NCBI GenBank assembly: GCA_041395625.1
Contig: JAWLAE010000001.1
Span: 744,001-808,000 of the forward strand
Direction: 5' to 3'
Source: CADEED01 sp041395625
GTDB lineage: Bacteria > Pseudomonadota > Gammaproteobacteria > Steroidobacterales > Steroidobacteraceae
Length of the DNA: 64,000 nucleotides
The position numbers and the translations under genes are program-made. Below, piece by piece: positions 53,807 through 62,544 of this stretch (positions within the stretch are counted from its first letter, which is position 1; each line of letters opens with the position of its first letter). The notes beneath the pieces are model-generated. The model was not told the DNA's origin. It saw only the letters and a program-made list of their open reading frames with translations, and did no database searches.

Positions 53807-54502
53807 ATGACTGCAAAACAGATATTGATCGTCGAGGATGAGAAGCCGATCCGCGAAATGGTGGCGTTCGGGCTGCGCCGGGCGGGATTCGAAGTGCGCG
53901 AGGCGGCCGACGCGCTCGCAGCGCGGTCGGAAGTGACCAACAAACGGCCCGACCTGCTGATCATCGACTGGATGCTGCCGGATACCAGCGGCCTGGAACT
54001 GACTCGCCAGTTCAAGCGGGCCCGTGACACCAGTGACCTGCCAATCATCATGCTGACTGCACGCGCCGAAGAAGCTGACAAGATCGCCGGGCTCGACGGC
54101 GGCGCCGATGACTATCTCACCAAGCCGTTTTCACCCCGCGAACTGGTCGCGCGGATCAATGCTGTCCTGCGGCGCGCCGCACCGGTCGTGGCAGACGAGA
54201 ACGTCGTGTTCGAAGGCTTGAGCCTCGACCAAGCGAGTCAGCGCGTGCTGGCGGGCGGGCGCACCGTACCGCTCGGTCCGACAGAATACCGGATGCTCGC
54301 CTTCTTCATGACCCATGCGGAGCGAGTCTACACGCGCGAGCAGCTCCTGGACCGGATCTGGGGCGGCAATGTCTATGTCGAAGAGCGGACAATCGACGTG
54401 CATATCCGACGCTTGCGCAAAGCGCTGGAAAAATTCGGGTACGATCGCTTCATTCAGACGGTGCGCGGTTCAGGCTATCGGTTCTCGACTCGCGCCGTTT
54501 GA
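53807..54502 (+). CDS. phoB: Phosphate regulon response regulator PhoB
   Basis: This 231-residue OmpR-family regulator has a receiver domain with the phosphoacceptor Asp in IIDWMLPDTSG and Lys in LTKPFSPREL, and a C-terminal winged helix with TIDVHIRRLRKAL and VRGSGYRF. It binds Pho boxes, two of which are found before the porin and pstS genes here. The ATG at 53807 starts the receiver; longer frames lack homology. A poor 7-4-7 element (TTGTAGC-N4-GTGTCAG, 53752-53769) might be its own Pho box. Confidence 0.93.
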   Translation: MTAKQILIVEDEKPIREMVAFGLRRAGFEVREAADALAARSEVTNKRPDLLIIDWMLPDTSGLELTRQFKRARDTSDLPIIMLTARAEEADKIAGLDGGADDYLTKPFSPRELVARINAVLRRAAPVVADENVVFEGLSLDQASQRVLAGGRTVPLGPTEYRMLAFFMTHAERVYTREQLLDRIWGGNVYVEERTIDVHIRRLRKALEKFGYDRFIQTVRGSGYRFSTRAV

Positions 54503-54532
54503 CCCTGGTAGGGCCACCGGAGCGATTGGACG

Positions 54533-55855
54533 ATGCCACCTGGCGCGAAGCGCGCGATCTATGTCCTGGTGCGATTGCTGGCAGCCGTTGTCGTCGGTGC
54601 GCTGCTCGGTCTCGTCTTCGGGCACGTGTGGGCGGGAGTTGCCGCGGCGCTGGCGGGCTACCTCGCCTGGCAACTGTGGCTGTTGATCAGCCTCGACGCT
54701 TGGTTGCGCAACCGCCGCGCCGTTGACCCGCCTGATATAGCCTCTGGTGTGTGGGGCGACGTCGTGACCCAGGTCGTCAGATTGCATCGTCGTAAGCGCT
54801 TTCACAAAGATCGAGTGATGCGTGTGTTGCGCGAGTTGCGCCGCTCAACAGCTGCCATGCCCGACGGCGTCGTCGTCTTGAACGGTGACAACGAGATCCT
54901 CTGGTTCAATCAGAAGGCCGGCGAGTACCTCGGCCTCACGCGCAAGGCGGATCTCGGCTTGCGCATCGACAATCTGGTGCGTCACCCCGAATTCAATCGC
55001 TACCTGCACTCGGGTCAATATACGCTGCCGGCTGTCGTGCGGGTCGACCCGGGGGCCGATCGATATCTGGCGTTTCAGCTCGTGCGCTACGGCGAGGGGC
55101 AGCGTCTCCTGATGGTCCGCGACGTGTCCCGACAGGTGCGGCTCGAGCTGATGCGCAAGGATTTTGTCGCCAATGCGTCGCACGAGCTGCGCTCGCCCCT
55201 CACCGTGATATCCGGCTACCTGGAAACCTTGGCCAGCGAGCCGTCGTTGCCGCCCGACATCGCCGAGCCGCTCGGGGAAATGCGGCGGCAGTCGGTGCGC
55301 ATGACCCAGATCATCGAGAATCTCCTGGTGCTGTCACGACTGGAAGCAACGGAGGGTCAGGTGGCCGGTGAGTCGGTGGATGTCGCGGAAATGCTGTCGA
55401 CGCTTCGCAAGGACGTCATGGCGCGACCGGTCCATCCAGCAAGGGTCGACCTGCAGATCGAGTCGGACGCACGCTTGGTCGCTGATGAAGCGCAGCTGCA
55501 CTCGGCCTTCATGAATCTGCTGGACAACGCCGCCAAGTACACGCCGGCGAGTGGCAGCGTGACGCTGCGCTGGTGGCACGATGCGCATGGCGGACATTTC
55601 TCTGTCATCGACACGGGGCCCGGCATCGCTCACGATCACATCCCTCGACTGACCGAGCGCTTCTATCGAGTGGACGTGGGGCGTTCGCGTGCCACGGGCG
55701 GTTCGGGACTTGGACTCGCCATCGTCAAGCATGTCCTGCAGCGTCACGGGGCGGAGCTCGAGGTGCAAAGCGAGGAAGGCCAGGGCAGCACCTTCACCTG
55801 CCACTTCCCGGCGTCACGTCTCGACCTGCCCGTGACGCGCGTCGCATCTGGTTAG
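54533..55855 (+). CDS. phoR: Phosphate regulon sensor histidine kinase PhoR
   Basis: This 440-residue kinase has two N-terminal membrane helices (about 8-52) with almost no periplasmic loop, a PAS domain (about 100-200), a HisKA box with NASHELRSPLTVISGYLET (His phosphorylation site) and HATPase motifs NLLDNAAKYTP, DTGPGIA and GGSGLGLAIVKH. The DUF3329-like short N-terminus is usual for PhoR, which senses phosphate through PstSCAB and PhoU. It is 30 bases after phoB. Confidence 0.94.
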   Translation: MPPGAKRAIYVLVRLLAAVVVGALLGLVFGHVWAGVAAALAGYLAWQLWLLISLDAWLRNRRAVDPPDIASGVWGDVVTQVVRLHRRKRFHKDRVMRVLRELRRSTAAMPDGVVVLNGDNEILWFNQKAGEYLGLTRKADLGLRIDNLVRHPEFNRYLHSGQYTLPAVVRVDPGADRYLAFQLVRYGEGQRLLMVRDVSRQVRLELMRKDFVANASHELRSPLTVISGYLETLASEPSLPPDIAEPLGEMRRQSVRMTQIIENLLVLSRLEATEGQVAGESVDVAEMLSTLRKDVMARPVHPARVDLQIESDARLVADEAQLHSAFMNLLDNAAKYTPASGSVTLRWWHDAHGGHFSVIDTGPGIAHDHIPRLTERFYRVDVGRSRATGGSGLGLAIVKHVLQRHGAELEVQSEEGQGSTFTCHFPASRLDLPVTRVASG

Positions 55856-55922
55856 TATTCGGCGCAACGGCCCAGCGGGATTCGAGTATCATCGGGGAGT
55901 TACCTTAATCCCGGGTGCCAGC

Positions 55923-56648
55923 ATGGAAACGGCCGATCTCTCGCATCATATCTCGCGTCGTTACAACGCGGATCTCGAGCGTGTGCGCAGCAAAGTCATG
56001 GCGATGGGTGGTCTGGTCGAGGAGCAGCTCTCCAAAGCAGTCGCGGCGCTGATCGAAGGCGACAGTAATCTTGGCGTGACCGTGGCGCGCGACGACTACA
56101 AGGTCAACGACATGGAAGTGTCGATTGACGAGGAGTGCCAGCGCATTCTGGCGACTCGCGCGCCTGCCGCCGGGGACCTGCGCGTGATTGTCGCGATCAT
56201 CAAGACGATCACGGATCTCGAGCGGATCGGTGACGAGGCTGAAAAGATCGGCTACATCGGTTCACGGCTAGCCAGCATGGAGCGCCCGGCCGACAAGTAC
56301 CGTGAGATCAAGCACCTTGGACGTATCGTCGCCGAGATGCTGCACGAGGCGCTCGATTCGTTCGCGCGCATGGACGCGGAGGCAGCGATACAGGTCGCCC
56401 ACAAGGATCGGATTGTCGACGAGGAATACGAAGCCATCCAGCGCCAGGGCATCACTTTCATGATGGAAGACCCGCGCAACATCAGCCGGGCGCTCGATGT
56501 GATGTGGGTGGTGCGGGCGCTCGAGCGGATCGGCGATCATGCCAAGAACATCTGTGAATACGTCATCTATGTGGTGCACGGCAAGGACGTGCGCCACACG
56601 CGGCTGGAAGACGTCGAGCGCGAGCTGCGCGGCCGCGCAGACGGCTGA
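55923..56648 (+). CDS. phoU: Phosphate signalling protein PhoU
   Basis: This 241-residue protein is made of two three-helix PhoU repeats (about 20-110 and 120-220) with ExxxD metal motifs (LERIGDEAEKI and LERIGDHAKNI). PhoU damps PhoR kinase activity and Pst uptake when phosphate is plentiful. It directly follows phoBR here rather than pstB. Confidence 0.95.
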   Translation: METADLSHHISRRYNADLERVRSKVMAMGGLVEEQLSKAVAALIEGDSNLGVTVARDDYKVNDMEVSIDEECQRILATRAPAAGDLRVIVAIIKTITDLERIGDEAEKIGYIGSRLASMERPADKYREIKHLGRIVAEMLHEALDSFARMDAEAAIQVAHKDRIVDEEYEAIQRQGITFMMEDPRNISRALDVMWVVRALERIGDHAKNICEYVIYVVHGKDVRHTRLEDVERELRGRADG

Positions 56649-56672
56649 TGTTGTCCTGCTGAGGTCAGTGCG

Positions 56673-57203
56673 TTGCTCGGCATCCTCACGAATCGTCGCC
56701 TGCTGAACTTCGCGGCCGCTGTCTTTGCGGCGGCCCTGATGGGCTATGCGCTGTATGCACAGCATGGCCTGGGGCTCGAGCCGTGTCCCCTCTGTATGTT
56801 TCAGCGGGTCGGTATCAGTGCGATCGGCGCTGTGTGCCTGTTGGCAGCTTTGCATCATCCCGGTGCAACCGGTGCGCGCGTCTACGGCGTGTTGATCGCC
56901 GCGACTGCAGCAGGGGCTGCCTACGTCGCCGGACGCCACGTGTGGATACAAGCGCAGCCAGCAGGGTCGGTCCCGGCTTGCGGCGCGCCCCTCGACATGA
57001 TGCTCGAGATGTTTCCGCTTATGGAAGTTGTGCGCAAGGTGCTCACCGGCGGTGGTGAGTGCGGTAAGATCGACTGGCTGTTCCTGGGCGTGACGATGCC
57101 GGGCTGGGTGTTGATCGCAGCCGTGTCGTTAGGACTCATCGGACTCGTGAATAATTTCGTCAACGCGCGCCCGAGCAGTGCAGGGCCCGCGCGCACGCTT
57201 TAA
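56673..57203 (+). CDS. dsbB: Disulfide bond formation protein DsbB
   Basis: This 176-residue four-helix inner-membrane protein has the first redox pair in EPCPLCMFQR and the second in the periplasmic loop (PACGAP and GGECGK). It reoxidises DsbA using quinone. The start is a TTG. It is 24 bases after phoU and its stop overlaps the dapE stop on the other strand. Confidence 0.93.
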   Translation: MLGILTNRRLLNFAAAVFAAALMGYALYAQHGLGLEPCPLCMFQRVGISAIGAVCLLAALHHPGATGARVYGVLIAATAAGAAYVAGRHVWIQAQPAGSVPACGAPLDMMLEMFPLMEVVRKVLTGGGECGKIDWLFLGVTMPGWVLIAAVSLGLIGLVNNFVNARPSSAGPARTL

Positions 57204-58342
57204 CCGAGCAGTTCGCGCAGCACGCCGAGATAGATGCGATGCAGGCCGTCGACGTCGGCTACCGCAACGCATTCATTCACTTTGTGTATGGTGCGGTTGA
57301 CGACGCCGAGTTCGACTACCTGCGCCCCGGTAGGTGCGATGAAGCGGCCATCCGACGTGCCGCCACCCGTGGAGAGTTTTGGCGGGCTGCCCGTCTCGCG
57401 TTCGACCGCCGCTACGACGCCTCGTGACAGCGCGCCGGGCGGCGTGAAGAACGGTTCGCCGGAAACGTACCACTCCAGCGTGTAGCGCACGCCATGTTTC
57501 TTGAGCACGTCCTCGACTACTGTCTTGAGTCCCTCGATCGTCTGCACCGGCGAATAGCGCAAATTGAAACGCGCCTTCAATTCCCCTGGAATGACATTCG
57601 GTGCGCCCGTGCCAGCATTGAGATTGGAGATCTGGAACGTGGTCGGCTGGAAATGCTCGTTGCCCTGATCCCAGCTGCGCGTCGTTAGTTCAGCGAGCGC
57701 CGGCGCCAGCGCATGCACCGGATTCTCCGCGTTCTGCGGATAGGCTACGTGGCCCTGGACGCCATGCACGGTCAGCCGGCCAGAGAGCGAGCCGCGCCGC
57801 CCGATCTTGATCGTATCCCCCAACACCTGCTCGCTGGAGGGCTCCCCGACGATGCACCAGTCGATCTTCTCGCCGCGCTCGTTGAGCGCCGCCATCACCC
57901 GTTTGGTGCCATCGACCGACGGGCCTTCCTCGTCGCTCGTAATCAGAAAGGCGATCGAGCCCCGGTGGTTCGGTGTGTTGCGGACAAAAGCTTCGGTCGC
58001 AGTAACCATGGCCGCCAGGCCGCTCTTCATGTCGGCCGCGCCGCGGCCGTACAGCAATCCGTCGCGTATCGTCGGCTTGAATGGGTCGCTGTGCCACTCC
58101 TCGAGCGGCCCGGTCGGTACGACATCGGTATGGCCGGCGAAACAGAGCACCGGCTCCGCGGTGCCGCGTTTAGCCCAGAAATTGTCGACGCTTCCATAGC
58201 GCAAGCGCTCGCATTGGAAGCCGACAGCGCTGAGGCGCCGCATCATTTCTTCCTGGCAGCCGAGATCCGCCGGCGTAACGGACGGGCGGGCGATGAGATC
58301 CAGTGTCAGCGCCATCGTATCGGACAGGGGCGTGTCGACCAT
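57200..58342 (-). CDS. dapE: Succinyl-diaminopimelate desuccinylase
   Basis: This 380-residue M20 metallohydrolase has zinc ligands in FAGHTDVVPTG, GRGAADMKSG and SDEEGPSVDGT, and a lid domain from about 180 to 290 (GRRGSLSGRLTVHGVQGHVAYP). STGGGTSDGRF and HKVNECV near the end are DapE hallmarks. It makes LL-diaminopimelate for lysine and peptidoglycan. It diverges from the porin gene. Confidence 0.95.
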   Translation of the reverse strand: MVDTPLSDTMALTLDLIARPSVTPADLGCQEEMMRRLSAVGFQCERLRYGSVDNFWAKRGTAEPVLCFAGHTDVVPTGPLEEWHSDPFKPTIRDGLLYGRGAADMKSGLAAMVTATEAFVRNTPNHRGSIAFLITSDEEGPSVDGTKRVMAALNERGEKIDWCIVGEPSSEQVLGDTIKIGRRGSLSGRLTVHGVQGHVAYPQNAENPVHALAPALAELTTRSWDQGNEHFQPTTFQISNLNAGTGAPNVIPGELKARFNLRYSPVQTIEGLKTVVEDVLKKHGVRYTLEWYVSGEPFFTPPGALSRGVVAAVERETGSPPKLSTGGGTSDGRFIAPTGAQVVELGVVNRTIHKVNECVAVADVDGLHRIYLGVLRELLG

Positions 58343-58397
58343 GCGCGCGGTTTATACGGCACGCGGTCGAGGACGGCAAGCGCTCCCGTATCGAGCG

Positions 58398-58431
58398 TTG
58401 TAATAACGCTGTCATCTTGCAGGCCTACAGT
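58398..58431 (+). promoter_or_regulatory. Pho box and -10 of the porin gene
   Basis: TTGTAAT-AACG-CTGTCAT (58398-58415) matches the 7-4-7 direct repeat of Pho boxes (CTGTCAT consensus), with the second repeat exact. Ten bases later TACAGT (58426-58431) can serve as -10, the usual distance for PhoB class II promoters. It lies 135 bases before the ATG at 58566. Confidence 0.75.
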
Positions 58432-58565
58432 GCGCCCCGTCGAAGCTTCGTTCGACGCCTGTTCGACCGACAGGCAGGTGTACGGTCGAGCGCTGTCGCA
58501 GTCTGAGGTAGATGACTCAAGCTCGCCGCCACGTGAGTGTCGGTTTCAATTCGAGGATTCCAACG

Positions 58566-59912
58566 ATGCGTATCAACTTGGCTGCAACTGCGATCGTTGC
58601 CTCGCTGCTAGTCATCAGCGGCGCGCCTGTCCAAGCGCAGACCGCCGATGAGATCGCGCTGCTCAAGCAGCAGCTGGCGGAACTGCAGCAAAAGCTGGCA
58701 GTTCTCGAAGCCAAGCAGCAAGCGCAGGAGACGCTGGCTGCTGCCAGCGCCAAGCCCACGGCGGACGTGCTGGCCGAGGTTCGCTCAGCCGTGTCGTTCT
58801 CCGGCGATGTCCGCTACCGGCATGAGACCTTCGACGTTGAGTACGTCGACAAAGACCGGAGTCGCCAGCGCATTCGGGCGAGGCTCACGGCCTATTTCCG
58901 GGTCAATGAGACGCTCAAGGGCGCGATTCGGCTGGCGACTGGTGGTGATGATCCGCGGTCGGCGAATGCGACCTTGACTGGCTCCAACGCGCGCAAGGAC
59001 TTCGGCCTGGACCTGGCCTACCTCGAATGGTCGCCAGTGGCGGACTGGAAGTTCACTGCCGGCAAGATGAAGTACGTTTGGTCGCGCACGCCGAGTTTCT
59101 TCTACGACAACGACGTCAATCCGGAAGGTCTCGCCGCGAACTACTCGCGCGGCAACTTCTTCGCCAGCAGCTTCTATCACTGGCTGACGGAGCGTGCGTT
59201 GTCGTTCAGCAACCCCACTGCCGGCAATTCGACCGACTCGACCTTGCTCGGCGGTCAGGTTGGGTGGAAGGGCGACCTCGCGGATGGGACGGCGCTGACG
59301 TTGTCGGCCAGCTACCTCGATTTCGGTGGCGTCGAGGGCTACAACCCGTTCTACGCCGGCAACGCCTTCGGCAACACGACGACTACCAGCGCGGCAGTGT
59401 GCCGCAAGGCGATCAGCACCTGCTTGTTGAGCGACTTCAATGTCGTCGTCCTTTCTGGCGAATTGACGACCAGCCTGGCCGGACGTCCCCTGCGAGCGTA
59501 CTTCGACCTGGCGCAGAACACCGGTGCCGTCAGCAACCCTGTGGCGGGCAAGAAGCTCGACAGCGCCTACGCGCTGGGATTCGTCTATGGCAGGGCATCG
59601 GGCGCCGGTACCTGGGAGTTTGGGACCATCTATCAGAACGTCGAGAAGGACGCGCTGTTCGGCCAGTTGGTCGACAGCAATTTCGGGGACGGCAATACCG
59701 ATGCGGATGGGCTGGTATTCGCCGGTGCCTATGCGCCAGCGCGCAACTGGACGATCAGTGGTCGCTTCTTTCTCAACAGCCTTTACAACGACGTCCCGAT
59801 AACGCTCACTTTGCTCTCTCCGACCACGACCAATCCGAACGCAACGGCCGCCCGCAGCGTGAGCGAGCGCGACTACAAGCGATTGCAAATTGACTTGAAC
59901 TTCAAGTTCTAA
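58566..59912 (+). CDS. Phosphate-starvation-type outer-membrane porin (putative porin family)
   Basis: This 448-residue protein has a signal peptide cleaved near VQAQ, then a coiled-coil segment (about 25-65, LLKQQLAELQQKLAVLEAK) as in trimeric OprP/OprO-like porins, and a beta-barrel that ends LQIDLNFKF with terminal Phe. Barrel type follows the Porin_5/putative porin family. The ATG at 58566 with GAGG is chosen over an upstream ATG at 58512. Pho box and position directly before pstSCAB point to phosphate or phosphoester uptake through the outer membrane. Anion selectivity cannot be read from sequence. Confidence 0.82.
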   Translation: MRINLAATAIVASLLVISGAPVQAQTADEIALLKQQLAELQQKLAVLEAKQQAQETLAAASAKPTADVLAEVRSAVSFSGDVRYRHETFDVEYVDKDRSRQRIRARLTAYFRVNETLKGAIRLATGGDDPRSANATLTGSNARKDFGLDLAYLEWSPVADWKFTAGKMKYVWSRTPSFFYDNDVNPEGLAANYSRGNFFASSFYHWLTERALSFSNPTAGNSTDSTLLGGQVGWKGDLADGTALTLSASYLDFGGVEGYNPFYAGNAFGNTTTTSAAVCRKAISTCLLSDFNVVVLSGELTTSLAGRPLRAYFDLAQNTGAVSNPVAGKKLDSAYALGFVYGRASGAGTWEFGTIYQNVEKDALFGQLVDSNFGDGNTDADGLVFAGAYAPARNWTISGRFFLNSLYNDVPITLTLLSPTTTNPNATAARSVSERDYKRLQIDLNFKF

Positions 59913-59975
59913 GTATTTGAAATGTATTAACAGTTTCACTCATGGCCTGGCATCGGCGTAGGCGCCCGGGCAATG

Positions 59976-60009
59976 TTGTCACGGCACTGTAATAGTTGGG
60001 GCGTAGACA
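59976..60009 (+). promoter_or_regulatory. Pho box and -10 of the pst operon
   Basis: TTGTCAC-GGCA-CTGTAAT (59976-59993) is a 7-4-7 Pho box; TAGACA (60004-60009) follows after exactly ten bases. A further TTGTCAG half lies at 60011. The ATG of pstS is at 60057. Confidence 0.72.
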
Positions 60010-60056
60010 GTTGTCAGGCACACTGCCGAGCGCCGCGGCCGAGGGAACGATTGCAG

Positions 60057-61133
60057 ATGAACAAAATCCGAAAGATGCCGGCCGAGGCGCTGCTGCGAGG
60101 CGTATGCGCGGTTCTGGTGCTCGTGAGTGCCACGGCCCAGGCGCAGTCTTCGCGCGACTATGTCTCGGTCGTGGGTTCGTCGACCGTCTATCCGTTCGCA
60201 ACGGCCGTCGCCGAGAATTTTGGTCGCTCACAGCGCAGATTCAAGACGCCTAAAGTCGAGCAGACCGGCACCGGCGGTGGCATCAAACTGTTCTGCAGTG
60301 GCGTCGGCGTCAGCTATCCCGATATCGTCACGGCATCCCGTCGCATCAAGCAGAGCGAGCTCGACAACTGCTCCGCCAACGGCGTGCGCGAAGTCGTCGA
60401 GGTCAAGATCGGCTTCGATGGCATTGTGCTGGTCAATGCCAAGTCTGCGCCGACCTTCAAGGTGACCCGTCGCGACCTGTTTCTGGCGCTGGCAAAGCAG
60501 GTTCCCGGCCCCAAGGGTGGCGACAAACTCATCGCCAATCCATACCGGACCTGGCGTGATATCGAATCCTATCTGCCTGCCGAGCGGATCGAGGTGTTAG
60601 GTCCGCCGCCGACATCGGGCACACGCGACGCGTTCACCGAGCTCGTGCTGGAGCCCGGCTGCGCGTCGTTTGCGGCGCTGGCAGCACTGCAGAAGTCCGA
60701 TGAGCGACGCTTCAAGGAGGTGTGCCATACGATCCGTGAAGACGGCGCATACGTGGAAGCGGGCGAGAACGACAATCTGATCGTGCAGAAGCTCAGCGTC
60801 AATCCGCGTGCGCTCGGCATTTTCGGCTACAGCTTTCTCGAGCAGAATCTCGACAAGATGCATGGCTCTTTGATCGAAGGCGTAGTCCCGACTTACGAGA
60901 GTATCGCTGACGGCAAGTATCCAGGTGCGCGTGCCTTGTACATCTATGTCAAGAAAGCGCATGCCGAGGTGATCCCCGGGCTGCCGCAGTACATCGCTGA
61001 GTTCACCAGCAATCGAGCGATGGGTGAGGACGGCTATCTGGCCGACAAGGGTCTGGTTTCGCTACCTGCCGCCGAACGTGCGCGCGTGCGAGCGCAGGCG
61101 CGCAGTCTGAAAGTCCTGCCAGCCAAACTCTAA
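60057..61133 (+). CDS. pstS: Periplasmic phosphate-binding protein PstS
   Basis: This 358-residue protein has a signal peptide cleaved near ATAQA. VVGSSTVYPFATAVAENF, EQTGTGGGIKLFCSG, SRRIKQSE and PTSGTRDAF are the phosphate-binding loops. Extra Cys residues (FCSG, DNC, PGC, VCH) may form disulfides. The form resembles the larger PstS/SphX group of marine and environmental proteobacteria. The ATG at 60057 follows GAGGGA; longer frames lack a signal sequence. Confidence 0.92.
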   Translation: MNKIRKMPAEALLRGVCAVLVLVSATAQAQSSRDYVSVVGSSTVYPFATAVAENFGRSQRRFKTPKVEQTGTGGGIKLFCSGVGVSYPDIVTASRRIKQSELDNCSANGVREVVEVKIGFDGIVLVNAKSAPTFKVTRRDLFLALAKQVPGPKGGDKLIANPYRTWRDIESYLPAERIEVLGPPPTSGTRDAFTELVLEPGCASFAALAALQKSDERRFKEVCHTIREDGAYVEAGENDNLIVQKLSVNPRALGIFGYSFLEQNLDKMHGSLIEGVVPTYESIADGKYPGARALYIYVKKAHAEVIPGLPQYIAEFTSNRAMGEDGYLADKGLVSLPAAERARVRAQARSLKVLPAKL

Positions 61134-61155
61134 CCCGCGTACAGCAATTCGATCC

Positions 61156-62544
61156 ATGACACCGCTCGCGTTGCTCGTTACGTTGTTGGGGCTCTCCAGC
61201 ATCGCCTTCTGGGTCGGCAAGTCGCGTGCGCTCGCCACGGTCGGTGGCAAGTCCGGCGTGCGCTCCCTGCATTCGCTGCCCGGGCACTATGGCTTGCTGA
61301 TGGCGGCCTGGTGTGCGCTGCCAGCGCTGCTGGTGATCGGGCTGTGGCTGACGTTGCAGGATTCCATCCTGGTTCGGCTGGTAACGGCGCATCTGCCGGA
61401 GGCCATGCGAGCCTTGCCGGCAGCAGAATTCTCGCTCGTGCTGAACGACGTGCGCAATGTCATTGCCGGGAACGTGCCCGCGAGTGCAGTAGACCCCAAT
61501 TCGGCGGCCGCTGCGGCTGAGTACCTGCATCTGCGCTCGATCAGTCGGCTGGCGCTCACGGCCCTCGCGATTGCGATTGGCATTCTCGCCATGTTGTTCG
61601 TCCGACGGCGCATCAGGCCGGACTTGCGCGCACGCAATCACGTTGAGCGGATCATGGAATGGCTGTTGTTGGGTTGTTCGACGCTCGCGGTATTCACGAC
61701 CATCGGCATCGTGGCGTCGGTGCTGTTCGAAGCCCTGCGGTTCTTCGGTCAGGTCTCGCCGTGGGAGTTCCTGACCGGCACCACCTGGAGCCCACAGACG
61801 GCGATTCGCGCCGATCAGGTGGGATCATCGGGCGCATTTGGCGCCGTGCCGTTGTTCGCTGGCACCCTGCTGATCTCGGCGATCGCCATGGTGGTGGCGG
61901 TGCCAACCGGACTGTTCTCCGCAGTGTATCTGGCCGAGTATGCGCATCCGAAGTTCCGTTCGTGGACCAAACCTTTCCTCGAGATTCTCGCTGGCGTACC
62001 GACGGTCGTCTATGGCTTCTTTGCGGCCATTACCATCGGGCCCGCATTGCGCGGTTGGGGCGAGAGCTTGGGATTGTCGGTTGCGTCCGAGAGTGCGCTC
62101 GCGGCGGGGCTCGTGATGGGTATCATGATCATCCCGTTCGTATCGTCGTTGGCCGACGACATGATCACGGCGGTTCCGCAGAGTCTGCGGGATGGTGCTT
62201 ATGCGCTCGGTGCTACCAAGTCGGAGACCATTCGCCAGGTGGTGTTCCGCGCCGCACTGCCAGGTATCGTGGGCGGCGTCCTGTTGGCCGTATCGCGCGC
62301 TATCGGCGAAACCATGATCGTCGTGATGGCGGCGGGCCTGGCGGCCAATCTCACGGCGAATCCGCTGGAAGCCGTGACGACCGTGACCGTGCAGATCGTC
62401 ACGCTGCTGGTCGGCGACCAGGAGTTCGACAGCCCCAAGACGCTCGCCGCGTTCGCGCTCGGGCTTGTGTTGTTTGTCGCAACCTTGGCACTCAACGTGC
62501 TCGCGTTGCACATTGTCAGGAAGTACCGTGAACAGTACGAGTGA
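61156..62544 (+). CDS. pstC: Phosphate ABC transporter permease PstC (long form)
   Basis: This 462-residue permease is longer than the 319-residue E. coli protein because of an N-terminal part with two or three extra helices and a periplasmic loop (about 1-170). The ABC permease core carries EILAGVPTVVYGFFAAI and the EAA loop DGAYALGATKSETIRQVVFRAALPGI. It pairs with PstA, whose GTG start lies within its last codons (17-base overlap). Confidence 0.94.
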   Translation: MTPLALLVTLLGLSSIAFWVGKSRALATVGGKSGVRSLHSLPGHYGLLMAAWCALPALLVIGLWLTLQDSILVRLVTAHLPEAMRALPAAEFSLVLNDVRNVIAGNVPASAVDPNSAAAAAEYLHLRSISRLALTALAIAIGILAMLFVRRRIRPDLRARNHVERIMEWLLLGCSTLAVFTTIGIVASVLFEALRFFGQVSPWEFLTGTTWSPQTAIRADQVGSSGAFGAVPLFAGTLLISAIAMVVAVPTGLFSAVYLAEYAHPKFRSWTKPFLEILAGVPTVVYGFFAAITIGPALRGWGESLGLSVASESALAAGLVMGIMIIPFVSSLADDMITAVPQSLRDGAYALGATKSETIRQVVFRAALPGIVGGVLLAVSRAIGETMIVVMAAGLAANLTANPLEAVTTVTVQIVTLLVGDQEFDSPKTLAAFALGLVLFVATLALNVLALHIVRKYREQYE

